Below, one piece after another: positions 1-7,425 of a stretch of 34,947 bases of DNA. Source of the DNA: Microcystis aeruginosa Ma_MB_S_20031200_S102 (GTDB lineage Bacteria; Cyanobacteriota; Cyanobacteriia; Cyanobacteriales; Microcystaceae); the NCBI GenBank assembly GCA_007095845.1, contig SFBI01000008.1:1-34947 (forward strand). The letters run 5' to 3'. Every line of letters starts with the position of its first letter. Within the stretch, counting starts at the first letter, position 1. The position numbers and the translations under genes were made by a program. The notes below the pieces were generated by a model. That model was given only the letters and a program-made list of their open reading frames with translations, did not search any database and had not been told where the DNA came from.

Positions 1-87
1 TATTAACCAGTTTGTGCCTTAAGTCTTTTCCTGTATGAATTTCAGCTACTTTTGAGCGTAGTTGCTCTCATCGAATTTTATTTTAAG

Positions 88-413
88 TTAATTATTTGCA
101 TAACAATTCCCGAAGAGCCGCTTTACATTGTAGTCATGGATAAAATACCAAGAGTTTCCCCAACATGATTCTCCATTTTTCTAGAGAAAGATAGACTCTC
201 TCTCACCAACCAAGAAAGCCTGTGTCGAAAGGTATTATTTAATCTTTCAATAGGATTAGTTTGACCAATTTCTTTCCCGACCGGTCGATGACGTTTACTG
301 GGAATGACTGTTTTATAGGACTCCCAAAAGTCTGTGTAAGCAACCGCGCATTGTCGGTAAACACCTGGTAAACTAGCCCAAAGTTTTTTGGCTGATTGAC
401 GACTTCTATCTCC
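88..413 (-). pseudogene. IS1-family transposase (InsB-like) C-terminal remnant
   Basis: Reading the minus strand from about 413 gives an IS1 InsB-like C-terminal half: DRSRQSAKKLW, then YTDFWESYKTVIP, then the diagnostic RPVGKEIGQTNPIERLNN and FRHRLSWLVRESLSFSR. Near 150-165 the frame shifts, and the typical IS1 end (WYFIHDYN...) continues in another frame to a stop at 88-90. The N-terminal DNA-binding half is absent; an in-frame stop lies just upstream at 414-416. In IS1 these residues belong to the DDE catalytic domain. This copy cannot make a complete transposase. The family assignment rests on recognised motifs; the exact element boundaries were not found. Confidence 0.7.
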
Positions 414-494
414 TCAATAGAGTCTGCTGAAAAAGTTTTTCCCGGGGGTAGTAGCCGGTCGTCAGGCTGATGGGAGATGGAAGATAGGGGATAG

Positions 495-1270
495 GAAGAA
501 GTTGAGTTAATATTTAATCAATGTGCTAAAGAACTAGAAAAGGAAGAGTGGGAAAAACCAGAACGAATAAGCTTAGATGAATTTAGTAACTTAAAAGGAC
601 ATAAAGATTTCATAACAACGGTCGTAGATCTGGACAAGAAAATTTTACTAGATGTGATTAAAGGACATAAGCAAGATGAATTTGGAAGCCTTAAAAGCAC
701 AGCCTCCAGGCAGTTCGGGAGAAGGTGAAAGAAGTGAGCGTCTATATGTGGTCAGGATTTACAGCAGTAATCAAGGAATTATTTCCTAATGCTAAAATCA
801 TCTATGACCGTTTTCATGTAATGGCCATCATCAATGACGAGCTTAATAAATTGAGAAAGTTAATGGGGGTGCATGAAAAAGGATTACCTCATTTATTATG
901 GAAGAATAAAGAGTACTTAAAGGACGAGCAAAAACAACAACTAGAAGTTATCTTAAAAGAACATCTCTGCTTGGGAATAGCCTGGGAAATGAAAGAAGAA
1001 ATTAGACAAATTTATCAAAGTAGTAGAACGTTCAGAGGTGCTGAGAGAAAATTGAAAAAATGGATAAGAATAGGCGGGATATTATATGAAAGTAGTGCCA
1101 GGATGATCCAGAAGCATTCGCTTGGTATTTGTAATTACTTTGAAAATCATACAAACAAAGGATTAATTGAGGGAATGAATACCAAAATAAAGCTTATTAA
1201 AAGAATAAGTTATGAATTTACCAATTTTGCACGTCTTCGACTTAAGCTGTTTGCTTGCTTTAATTCATAA
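495..1270 (+). pseudogene. ISL3-family transposase, 5'-truncated and twice frameshifted
   Basis: Three consecutive frames reconstruct one ISL3-type DDE transposase. Positions 495-683 encode VELIFNQCAKELEKEEWEKP, then LDEFSNLKGHKDF and VDLDKKILLDVIKG. Positions 685-708 encode EALKAQPP. From 710 the third frame gives AVREKVKEVSVYMWSGF and runs to 1270 with the family's DRFHVM motif and a C-terminal EGMNTKIKLIKR. The nominal GTG start at 725 is therefore internal, not a real start. Two small indels (near 684 and 709) and loss of the N-terminal zinc-ribbon/HTH half make it non-functional. A matching terminal inverted repeat lies just downstream at 1281-1301; no left end was found. Confidence 0.8.
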
Positions 1271-1280
1271 CAAAAATTAA

Positions 1281-1301
1281 CACACGAAAACCGGAAGAGC
1301 C
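1281..1301. repeat. Right terminal inverted repeat of the ISL3-type element
   Basis: Read on the minus strand this is GGCTCTTCCGGTTTTCGTGTG. It resembles the end of the MITE at 30079 (GGCTCTTCTCGACTTTGTGTG). It lies 11 bases after the transposase stop, where an ISL3 right end is expected. No partner end was found near 420-500, in agreement with loss of the left part of the element. Confidence 0.6.
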
Positions 1302-1493
1302 GAAATAGTTCCTCTCAGTAGCGTTAGCCATAGATTCAGGAAACTCGGCGGAACCAAGAATCCCTTGCGCTTAGTGCGAAGGGAGTGTCAATTCCGTTCA
1401 CTTCACCCATGGGAAGGGGGGGACTTCTGGCGAAATTTGAGTTAAACTAGAAAGGTTGACTATTGACAAACATCGATCGCACAGGAGCAAATT

Positions 1494-1730
1494 ATGTCTA
1501 GAGTCTGTACTATGACGGGAAAAAAGGCCAATAACGCCTATGCGGTGTCCCACTCCCACCGTCGCACCAAAAAATTACAAGAAGCAAATCTACAATGGAA
1601 AAGAGTTTGGTGGTCGGAAGGCAACCGTTGGGTAAAACTACGCCTCTCCACCAAAGCTATCAAAACCATTGAAAAGAAAGGATTAGCTCTCTTCGCTAGA
1701 GAAGTAGGCTTAAACTTAAATTTGTACTAA
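1494..1730 (+). CDS. rpmB: 50S ribosomal protein L28 (bL28)
   Basis: A 78-residue basic protein that begins [20 protein letters not shown] and contains [14 protein letters not shown] and [19 protein letters not shown], the conserved bL28 pattern, at the usual cyanobacterial length. It is a component of the large ribosomal subunit. GGAGC at about 1483 is correctly spaced from the ATG. It stands alone, with psaK 144 bases downstream on the same strand. Nothing is unusual apart from the decayed insertion sequence just upstream; about 190 bases separate them, so the promoter is probably intact. Confidence 0.97.
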   Translation: MSRVCTMTGKKANNAYAVSHSHRRTKKLQEANLQWKRVWWSEGNRWVKLRLSTKAIKTIEKKGLALFAREVGLNLNLY

Positions 1731-1874
1731 GCAAGTAGTTCAGGAGTGGAGATGAATTGGCTGTATGGTTGACTCCTGTGCTTTTGATTATTAAGTATTG
1801 CAACAGGGCGTGATGTGGGGTGAAAACTACCTTTAAGATTAAAAACTTAAAACGACCTGTTCAGGAGAATTTCA

Positions 1875-2141
1875 ATGTATTCAACCCTATTAATGGCCGC
1901 CACCGTCGTGCAAGGTTCCAGCGAATGGAGTCCCAAAGTGGCGATTATCATGATTATCTGCAATATTCTCGCTATTGCTTTCGGTAAAGCGACTATTCAA
2001 CGACAAAACGTTGGTCCAGCTTTGCCTTCCCCCGCTTTATTCGGTGGTATGGGATTAGGCGCTTTACTGGGTACTACCAGTTTTGGTCATGTCCTCGGCG
2101 CTGGTGTTATCCTCGGTCTCTCCCGTCTGGGGGTTATCTAA
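1875..2141 (+). CDS. psaK: Photosystem I reaction centre subunit PsaK
   Basis: An 88-residue membrane protein. A short N-terminal segment resembling a cleaved presequence (MAATVVQGSSEWSP) is followed by two hydrophobic helices, roughly residues 22-36 (VAIIMIICNILAIAF) and 63-85 (LLGTTSFGHVLGAGVILG). The linker FGKATIQRQNVGPALPSP is typical of PsaK. PsaK sits at the periphery of photosystem I in the thylakoid membrane and takes part in antenna coupling. AGGAG at 1862-1866 precedes the ATG, and a hairpin terminator follows the stop, so the gene is probably monocistronic. Cyanobacteria often carry two psaK paralogues with different light responses; which one this is cannot be told from the sequence alone. 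Confidence 0.95.
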   Translation: MYSTLLMAATVVQGSSEWSPKVAIIMIICNILAIAFGKATIQRQNVGPALPSPALFGGMGLGALLGTTSFGHVLGAGVILGLSRLGVI

Positions 2142-2159
2142 ATACGTTTTGATTTTCTT

Positions 2160-2190
2160 AATCGGTGGCCAAAAGTCACCGATTTCTTTT
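2160..2190 (+). terminator. Rho-independent terminator of psaK
   Basis: An 8-bp stem AATCGGTG (2160-2167) pairs with CACCGATT (2177-2184) across a 9-base loop and is followed by a T-rich run, 18 bases after the psaK stop codon. Confidence 0.8.
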
Positions 2191-2226
2191 GTTAAGTACC
2201 TAGGCAAAATTAATTACACATATCTA

Positions 2227-2333
2227 ATACTAAATCCAGTTATTAAAAACTGATTATTTATTCCCCCTTTTGGCTCTTGCCTCCTGCCTTTTGCCTATCC
2301 TGATATGTTACCTATACTCAACGGATTTAGTAT
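2227..2333. mobile_element. MITE-like element with 11-bp perfect terminal inverted repeats
   Basis: The left end ATACTAAATCC (2227-2237) is an exact inverted copy of the right end GGATTTAGTAT (2323-2333). The 107-bp interior holds no ORF but does contain pyrimidine-rich CTGCC/TTGCC runs. The longer right end ACTCAACGGATTTAGTAT recurs exactly at 34066-34083. The parent transposase family is not determined. Bases 2334-2404 between it and the permease hold only more pyrimidine-rich sequence. Confidence 0.6.
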
Positions 2334-2404
2334 AACTACCTCTGACCTTTTGCTCTTTACCTTTTGCCTATCCTAACCAAGAAATTAATTTTGTACGACC
2401 ACTT

Positions 2405-3541
2405 ATGACTTTACATCAGAAAAATTCTTTTTGGTACGATGAGCGATTTCAGAAGATTTTTTTACAGGTAATTATCCTGCTAATTGTCTGCCTAATTTTC
2501 TGGTTTTTTGGTCGCAATTTAGTGATTAATTTCCAACGCTTACGCTTAAGTTTTGGCTTTGGCTTTCTCTTTGATCCTGACCGACCAGCTTCTTTTGCGA
2601 TTGGTGACTCCCCTATTCCCTACAGTCCCACCGATACCTATTTTCGCGCTCTTTTGGTGGGATTAGTAAATTCCCTCCGTATTATGATTAGTGGCATATT
2701 TTTGGCGATTAGTCTGGGAATAGTCATCGGGTTAGGTCGCTTGTCCGATAATTGGTTAATTCGTCAGTTGGCTACAATCTATGTGGAAACTATTCGTAAT
2801 ACTCCTTTATTATTACAATTATTCTTCTGGTATTTTGCTGTATTTCTAAAACTGCCAAAGATTGAGGAATCCTTAGAGTTTTTGGGTAGTATATTTTTAA
2901 ATAACTCAGGAGTATATTTACCATTCCCTGCTAATAGTTTTAGAACATGGTTAGCCTTATCTATCATGATTTTAGGAATAATTCTTTCAGTATTTTTATA
3001 TATAAAAAATAAACTTATTTTATACCTAACTAGCCTACTAATCCTAGTTATAATTCCTCTAATCTGGGGTTTAAAATGGCAAAGCCCCCAGATTAATCCT
3101 ATTAATCAAAATATTGACTTTGGTTTACATCTTTCTTCCGAGTTTGCTACCCTCTTGATCGGTTTAACTGTTTATACAGCTGCCTTTATTGCGGAAACGG
3201 TACGGGGGGGGATTCAATCGGTTAATCGGGGACAATGGGAAGCAGCCAAAGCCTTGGGATTAAAACCTTTATTAGTGATAAGATTAGTAATTTTTCCCCA
3301 AGCTTTGCCGGTGATTATTCCTCCTCTAACTAATGAATGTTTAAACCTTGTTAAAAACTCTAGTTTAGCGATCGCTATTGGTTATAATGATATTTATGCT
3401 ATCTCTAGTACCATCGCTAATCAGACAGGAAAAGCTGTAGAAATGTTAATAGTAGTTATGGCAACCTATTTATTCTTTAATTTGGTGATTTCTCTGACTA
3501 TGAATCAATTAAACCAACGGGTACAAATTCAAGAGAGGTAG
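2405..3541 (+). CDS. Polar amino-acid ABC transporter permease (BztB/AapQ/NatG type)
   Basis: A 378-residue inner-membrane permease of the His/Glu/Gln/Arg family. An N-terminal helix (about residues 19-36) is followed by the family signatures RALLVGLVNSLRI and YVETIRNTPLLLQLFFWY, then a long middle section with two further helices. The C-terminal EAA-type loop is GGIQSVNRGQWEAAKALGL, followed by IFPQALPVIIPPLTNECLNL. The extended length with a large inserted central region is typical of the BztB/AapQ branch rather than the shorter HisQ type. In cyanobacteria such proteins (for example NatG) pair with a second permease, an ATPase and a binding protein. None of those is adjacent here, so partners must be encoded elsewhere. 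There is no clear upstream Shine-Dalgarno, and TTATG at 2403 is the only plausible start. Confidence 0.85.
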   Translation: MTLHQKNSFWYDERFQKIFLQVIILLIVCLIFWFFGRNLVINFQRLRLSFGFGFLFDPDRPASFAIGDSPIPYSPTDTYFRALLVGLVNSLRIMISGIFLAISLGIVIGLGRLSDNWLIRQLATIYVETIRNTPLLLQLFFWYFAVFLKLPKIEESLEFLGSIFLNNSGVYLPFPANSFRTWLALSIMILGIILSVFLYIKNKLILYLTSLLILVIIPLIWGLKWQSPQINPINQNIDFGLHLSSEFATLLIGLTVYTAAFIAETVRGGIQSVNRGQWEAAKALGLKPLLVIRLVIFPQALPVIIPPLTNECLNLVKNSSLAIAIGYNDIYAISSTIANQTGKAVEMLIVVMATYLFFNLVISLTMNQLNQRVQIQER

Positions 3542-3565
3542 TGTGGGTGTTTGTGCGTATTAAGC

Positions 3566-3692
3566 TCTCTTAGGTTTGGTGGGCAAAATGTATTCTAAGA
3601 TACATTCTTTCTGGCGAGCGAGTGGAAGGAACCACAAAGACACAAAGGACACAAAGATGGATCGATCCTCTGTAAGTTAAACTTATCACACA
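3566..3692. repeat. Dispersed intergenic repeat, copy A (uninterrupted)
   Basis: Bases 3566-3657 match 32711-32802 with scattered differences and no gap. Both carry a 20-base palindromic core, AATGTATTCTAAGATACATT (3587-3606 here), and an ACCACA-AGACACA-GGACACA tail. The similarity continues to about 3692 (AAGTTAAACTT...CACA), matching 32917-32935 on the far side of an inserted MITE in copy B. No coding potential was seen. Confidence 0.7.
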
Positions 3693-3846
3693 GAACCGAG
3701 AAGAACCCTGATCAAACTAGGCTAACCCAAGAAACACCCAACCCCCAACACCCAACCCCCCACGGATCACAGAAAAAGCCTAGCTCAATCCGGAAATTTT
3801 GATTATGATCATTAAGTAATTGACCTGTATTTGCGATATAGATTCA
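3693..3846. other. Intergenic, C/A-rich low complexity, no gene seen
   Basis: The stretch contains CACCCAACCCCCAACACCCA-type low-complexity sequence around 3731-3765 and then an AT-rich segment that probably carries the clpS promoter. No ORF, RNA gene or clear hairpin was recognised. Confidence 0.5.
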
Positions 3847-3859
3847 AAGGAGAGACACG

Positions 3860-4147
3860 GTGTCCACAGAAGTCATCGAAAAGCGTTCCACAGCGACAAT
3901 CCGTAAACCAGCACCGCGTTATCGCGTTTTACTCCACAATGACGACTTTAACTCGATGGAGTATGTGGTTCAGAGTTTAATGCAAACGATCGCCGGTATG
4001 ACGCAACCCCAAGCAGTTGATATCATGATGGAAGCGCACACGAATGGTACAGCCTTGGTGATTACCTGCATCCAAGAACACGCGGAATTTTACTGTGAAA
4101 CCTTGAAAAATAAAGGTTTGACTAGCAGCATCGAACCCGATGAATAA
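3860..4147 (+). CDS. clpS: ATP-dependent Clp protease adaptor ClpS
   Basis: A 95-residue ClpS with the core YRVLLHNDDFNSMEYVV (about residues 21-37), where the HNDD turn and following residues form the N-degron pocket, then a helix-rich part ending in CETLKNKGLTSSIEPDE. ClpS delivers N-end-rule substrates to the ClpC/ClpP protease in the cytosol. The start is GTG at 3860, supported by AAGGAGAG at 3847-3854 with good spacing. The last codons overlap the next gene by 8 bases, which suggests translational coupling with the membrane protease downstream. Cyanobacteria can have two ClpS paralogues; the type was not resolved. Confidence 0.95.
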   Translation: MSTEVIEKRSTATIRKPAPRYRVLLHNDDFNSMEYVVQSLMQTIAGMTQPQAVDIMMEAHTNGTALVITCIQEHAEFYCETLKNKGLTSSIEPDE

Positions 4148-4970
4148 AAGATTGCGGGTAATTGCCACTTACCCAGTCCCCCTGCGACTGGGAATTTTTA
4201 TTTTGCTCCTACTTTTTCTCTGGTTGCCGATCGCACTTCCCCTCTATCACTTTTTTGCCACTAATGCTAATCTGGTCTCAATTTTGACCCTTTCTGTTCT
4301 CTATCTAGAGTTTTTGGGGTTATCCCATTGGTGGGGACGGATAATTTATGGTGATGAGGGATTAGCCGATTATGGGTTGATTTGGCGAAGAAAAACGCTG
4401 ATCGAGTTAATTAACGGGTTAGCGATCGGTTTATTTTTCACTTTCTCGCTTTTTCTATCCCAAGCGTTCCTAGGTTGGTTAAATTTCTTACCCGCAAATC
4501 CCCAGATCAGCAAAATCATCCTGGAGGGGTTTTTAGTCGCTTTAGCGGTGGGTTTTGCCGAAGAATTGCTATTTCGGGGCTGGTTACTGCGAGAATTAGA
4601 AAAGGATTATCGTCCCGCTATCGCTCTAGTGATTAGTGCCTTAATTTTCGCTCTTACCCACTTTATTAAACCTTTAGCCGAAATTATCCGCACTTTTCCC
4701 CAATTTCCTGCCTTAGTCTTGCTAGGATTGATTCTCGGTTGGGCCAAACGCGCCTGTGGTGGTAATTTGGGTAAAAGTATCGGTCTGCACGCGGGTTTAA
4801 TCTGGGCATACTATATATTAAATGTGGGTCAGTTAATTAAATACACTGGTACTGTTCCCAATTGGTTAACTGGAATCGGTAAAAATCCTTTAGCGGGAGT
4901 GATGGGTTTACTTTTCCTGACAATTCTCGCTATCTGGATCAGAAAAAAAGCAGTTTTGAGTGAACGATAG
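4140..4970 (+). CDS. CPBP-family (CAAX/Abi) intramembrane metalloprotease
   Basis: A 276-residue polytopic membrane protein with about seven hydrophobic segments. It shows the three CPBP (Rce1/Abi) motifs: EELLFRGW (residues 141-148, the EExxxR glutamates), FALTHF (His174) and GLHAGLIW (His217). These residues bind the catalytic zinc in this family. Substrates in cyanobacteria are unknown. The start ATG lies inside the clpS 3' end, so the two genes form an operon. The last 48 or so codons and the following 50 bases are duplicated downstream in a degenerate form at 10022-10212 and again at 13935-14145; only this copy is intact. Confidence 0.88.
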   Translation: MNKRLRVIATYPVPLRLGIFILLLLFLWLPIALPLYHFFATNANLVSILTLSVLYLEFLGLSHWWGRIIYGDEGLADYGLIWRRKTLIELINGLAIGLFFTFSLFLSQAFLGWLNFLPANPQISKIILEGFLVALAVGFAEELLFRGWLLRELEKDYRPAIALVISALIFALTHFIKPLAEIIRTFPQFPALVLLGLILGWAKRACGGNLGKSIGLHAGLIWAYYILNVGQLIKYTGTVPNWLTGIGKNPLAGVMGLLFLTILAIWIRKKAVLSER

Positions 4971-6190
4971 GGGATTAAATCAATTACTATAAAGGGGAAA
5001 TTGCCCATGAGAGTTATAGGCGATTCTAATTTTTGATGGGTTATTTTTAGTTTAATTCTCTGGCTAATGATTGGCAATCTCCTCTATTATATGCAAGTAA
5101 TTGTTTTACGTCAAAAGAACCCACAGGTTAATTCCTCTCCTGTTATCAGGAGTCAATTATTGAATCTTCCTGACCTATTCTCTCTATTTTGGTCACGGGG
5201 AAGGGAAGGAATCCGAGTATCATTATCCGAGGAATTAACGGGTAGTGATGGGGTATTTAGTGATTGAAAAATTAATGTTTATTCAATAAGTTTTTGGCAA
5301 TTTGGATTATCTTGCAAAGCTCGATCGATATCCGATTTCCAAGCTCTGTCATTATACCAACGTTTTGCCCAAAATTGAGCTTCTTTAAAGTTATCAGAAG
5401 TTGGGGGGATTTTGCACAAAATTTCAAAAGCACCTTCTCTACCCGGCACATCAGCGACAAAATTATCGACAGCTAGTCCTATTGCTTGCTGAATTAACCT
5501 TAATTCATTTAATTGAGTCCCACACTTGTAATAAAACTGATCACCTTGTTGCTTTTGCAAGTCTTGCAGTTGTTGAATATTCTTTTCCAAGCTAATATTA
5601 AAATCTCGTTTAGTACAAATTTCTGGAATACTAGGTGAGGGTTCCTTATCGGGAGTTCTTTGTGGTTGCAATGATAATAAGAACAAAATAATAAACGTAC
5701 CAAGTAGTAATAGTGCCGACGAAAAGGTAGAATCCTCCTCCTTAACTAATTTTTCTAATTCTTGTTTAACCCATTGAATATTAAATACCTCTTGATAAAT
5801 TCGATTGGTCACTTCTAGATACTCATCATTGTTAATCACTAATTCTGCTTGCTGAAGTGCCAATTTTTCTGGTTTGTTATCAGCAAAGACTCTCCCCTGC
5901 AAAATTTCTTGATAGATTTCTAATCTTGACCTAACATTTTTATCAGGAGTTAAGAGACTGTTTTGTATTTTCTGGAGATGGTCTGCCGCTTTATTTTGTA
6001 ACCAATTTTCTACAATATTTTTCTGAATTAATTGTTCAATTTTTGGTTTTTCTTGTCCTTCTCGTAACTCATTTTTATTGTCGATTAGCAAAAGGATAAC
6101 TATTATCGTTAACTCCCAGTTACCACCTGTCCAAGCTGGAATTTCCTCAATTAAAGCTGCTCTTTGATTCTCATCAAATTCAGTCCTTAA
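4827..6190. repeat. Segmental duplication, left copy (CPBP 3' end, amt remnant, AAA 3' half)
   Basis: This segment is collinear with 10022-12690. 4827-5019 matches 10022-10212. 5032-5278 matches 11477-11745 with a 20-base internal deletion. 5279 to about 6190 matches 11746 to about 12690. The left copy lacks the bulk of amt, roughly 1.27 kb. The gene order [CPBP tail, amt, convergent AAA gene] is the same in both, so this is one duplicated block rather than independent insertions. Boundaries are by eye. Confidence 0.85.
5032..5267 (+). pseudogene. Ammonium transporter (amt) C-terminal remnant
   Basis: From 5067 the frame encodes MIGNLLYYMQVIVLRQKNP and ends SDGVFSD, near-identical to the last 66 residues of the intact amt at 10217-11734. 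The DNA match extends upstream to about 5032 (TTTTGATGGGTTA) apart from a deletion of about 20 bases. All transmembrane helices except part of the last are gone, so it cannot transport ammonium. The residual frame is still open to its native stop, so the deletion may be fairly recent, or the conserved tail may simply not have had time to decay. I treat it as a remnant, not an independent gene. Confidence 0.9.
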
Positions 6191-7336
6191 TAGTATTTTA
6201 GCTAGTTGATCTACTCTTTCGTAGTATGCAGGGATTTTATTTAATTCCGTTGTCACCCAATTTTCATTAAAAACATTTCTATAAATCTTATTATAAACTT
6301 TTAACTTTTGTCGGTCTTGAACTACCAATCCCGTTAAGCGTAATTCTATTTGATCGGGACTACCATCATCGGTAATTTCACCATTTCTTAAAATTTCTTG
6401 GTAAAGCTTCAGCATTCTTCTACCCGTGACACGCTTATTTAATAAACGATTCCGAATAGTTTTTAGGTGTTCTGGACTATCTTGAGATACCCAGTTACTA
6501 ATTACTTGCGACTGGATAAAATCGCCGACATTAATCGGGGTTGCTGGGGATTCCTTGCCAAATCCAGGGCGAGATGTGGAGATTAAATTACAAATTTTTT
6601 GAGTTAAAAATGGTTGTCCACCTGTCCAGTCTATAACCTCCTCTAAAACCCGTTGCGGTGCGATAACTTTGTCCTGCAATCCCTCGGCAAGTTTTTTGGC
6701 ATCCTTTATAGTAAATCCAGATAATCGAATATCTTTACCAATATTAAAAGGACTACGATAATTATCTAGAATAAAGTTAGAAACTGCCGCTACCCCCAAC
6801 ATACAAAAGGTTAGACGTTGGTAATCCCTATTATGAGGACGTTTTTCATGACAGCTACGCAGCCAAGCAAAGAAATCATCTGTGGAAAAATTTAAGCTCA
6901 GAACGCTATCAATTTCATCGAAACAGATAACAATAGGTCGGGATACCTCCTTTAAGAGAACTTCCTCAACAAATTGATCAAGACGATTAATAGGTGATTT
7001 ATAGGCTCGTTCATCCCACCAAGTTTGCTCTTTTCCCCGAATAGAAAGATTGAAGCGTTTAACCAGTTGCTCAAATAATACTCGATACCAAATATCTTCG
7101 GAGATGTTTTTTCCTAGACCACTCAAATCAATGGTGGCACAATCAATATTATCCTCTTGCAGTCGTTTCTGTGTCTGTACCCACAAACTTGATTTTCCCA
7201 TCTGACGGGAATTCAACACATAGCAATACTGTCCATTTTTTAGATAGTTATAAAATAGATCATCTGCTTCCCGCTTGATATAACTAGGTGACTCTAGGGG
7301 GACGCTGCCTCCAATATGATAAAAATTGTTCGCCAT
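5279..7336 (-). CDS. AAA_35-type STAND-like ATPase with duplicated winged-helix module and C-terminal membrane segment
   Basis: A 685-residue protein. Residues 1-250 form an AAA_35-like P-loop domain: YIKREADDLFY lead-in, Walker A-like NSRQMGKSSL (42-51) and Walker B IVICFDEID (135-143). WTGGQPFL at 237-244 starts a C-terminal helical/winged-helix module. That module is repeated within the protein: WTGG at 237 and 402, ISNWV/VENWL, LYQEIL/IYQEIL, and IYRNVFNENWV/IYQEVFNIQWV. One strong hydrophobic helix (about 538-556) then precedes a soluble tail of about 125 residues containing PEICTKRDFNISL and FKEAQFWAKRW. AAA_35 proteins are abundant in cyanobacteria and thought to act in signalling or conflict; no function is proven. 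The gene converges with the amt remnant and lies 89 bases downstream of a second AAA gene on the same strand. Its 3' half is duplicated in the gene at 11746-13659. The tail matches no domain I recognise. Confidence 0.8.
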   Translation of the reverse strand: MANNFYHIGGSVPLESPSYIKREADDLFYNYLKNGQYCYVLNSRQMGKSSLWVQTQKRLQEDNIDCATIDLSGLGKNISEDIWYRVLFEQLVKRFNLSIRGKEQTWWDERAYKSPINRLDQFVEEVLLKEVSRPIVICFDEIDSVLSLNFSTDDFFAWLRSCHEKRPHNRDYQRLTFCMLGVAAVSNFILDNYRSPFNIGKDIRLSGFTIKDAKKLAEGLQDKVIAPQRVLEEVIDWTGGQPFLTQKICNLISTSRPGFGKESPATPINVGDFIQSQVISNWVSQDSPEHLKTIRNRLLNKRVTGRRMLKLYQEILRNGEITDDGSPDQIELRLTGLVVQDRQKLKVYNKIYRNVFNENWVTTELNKIPAYYERVDQLAKILLRTEFDENQRAALIEEIPAWTGGNWELTIIVILLLIDNKNELREGQEKPKIEQLIQKNIVENWLQNKAADHLQKIQNSLLTPDKNVRSRLEIYQEILQGRVFADNKPEKLALQQAELVINNDEYLEVTNRIYQEVFNIQWVKQELEKLVKEEDSTFSSALLLLGTFIILFLLSLQPQRTPDKEPSPSIPEICTKRDFNISLEKNIQQLQDLQKQQGDQFYYKCGTQLNELRLIQQAIGLAVDNFVADVPGREGAFEILCKIPPTSDNFKEAQFWAKRWYNDRAWKSDIDRALQDNPNCQKLIE

Positions 7337-7425
7337 AGGATTAAAATTAGCAATTTGTCTGATTAGTTAATTTTGATGAATAATTTAATCAAAGGTTATC
7401 TGTGCCTAACTCAATATATCGGATT

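Noticed and set aside
5067-5267. 66-residue ORF as an independent small gene
   Set aside because: It is the exact C-terminal end of amt in a decayed copy, without its own ribosome site; treated as a remnant.
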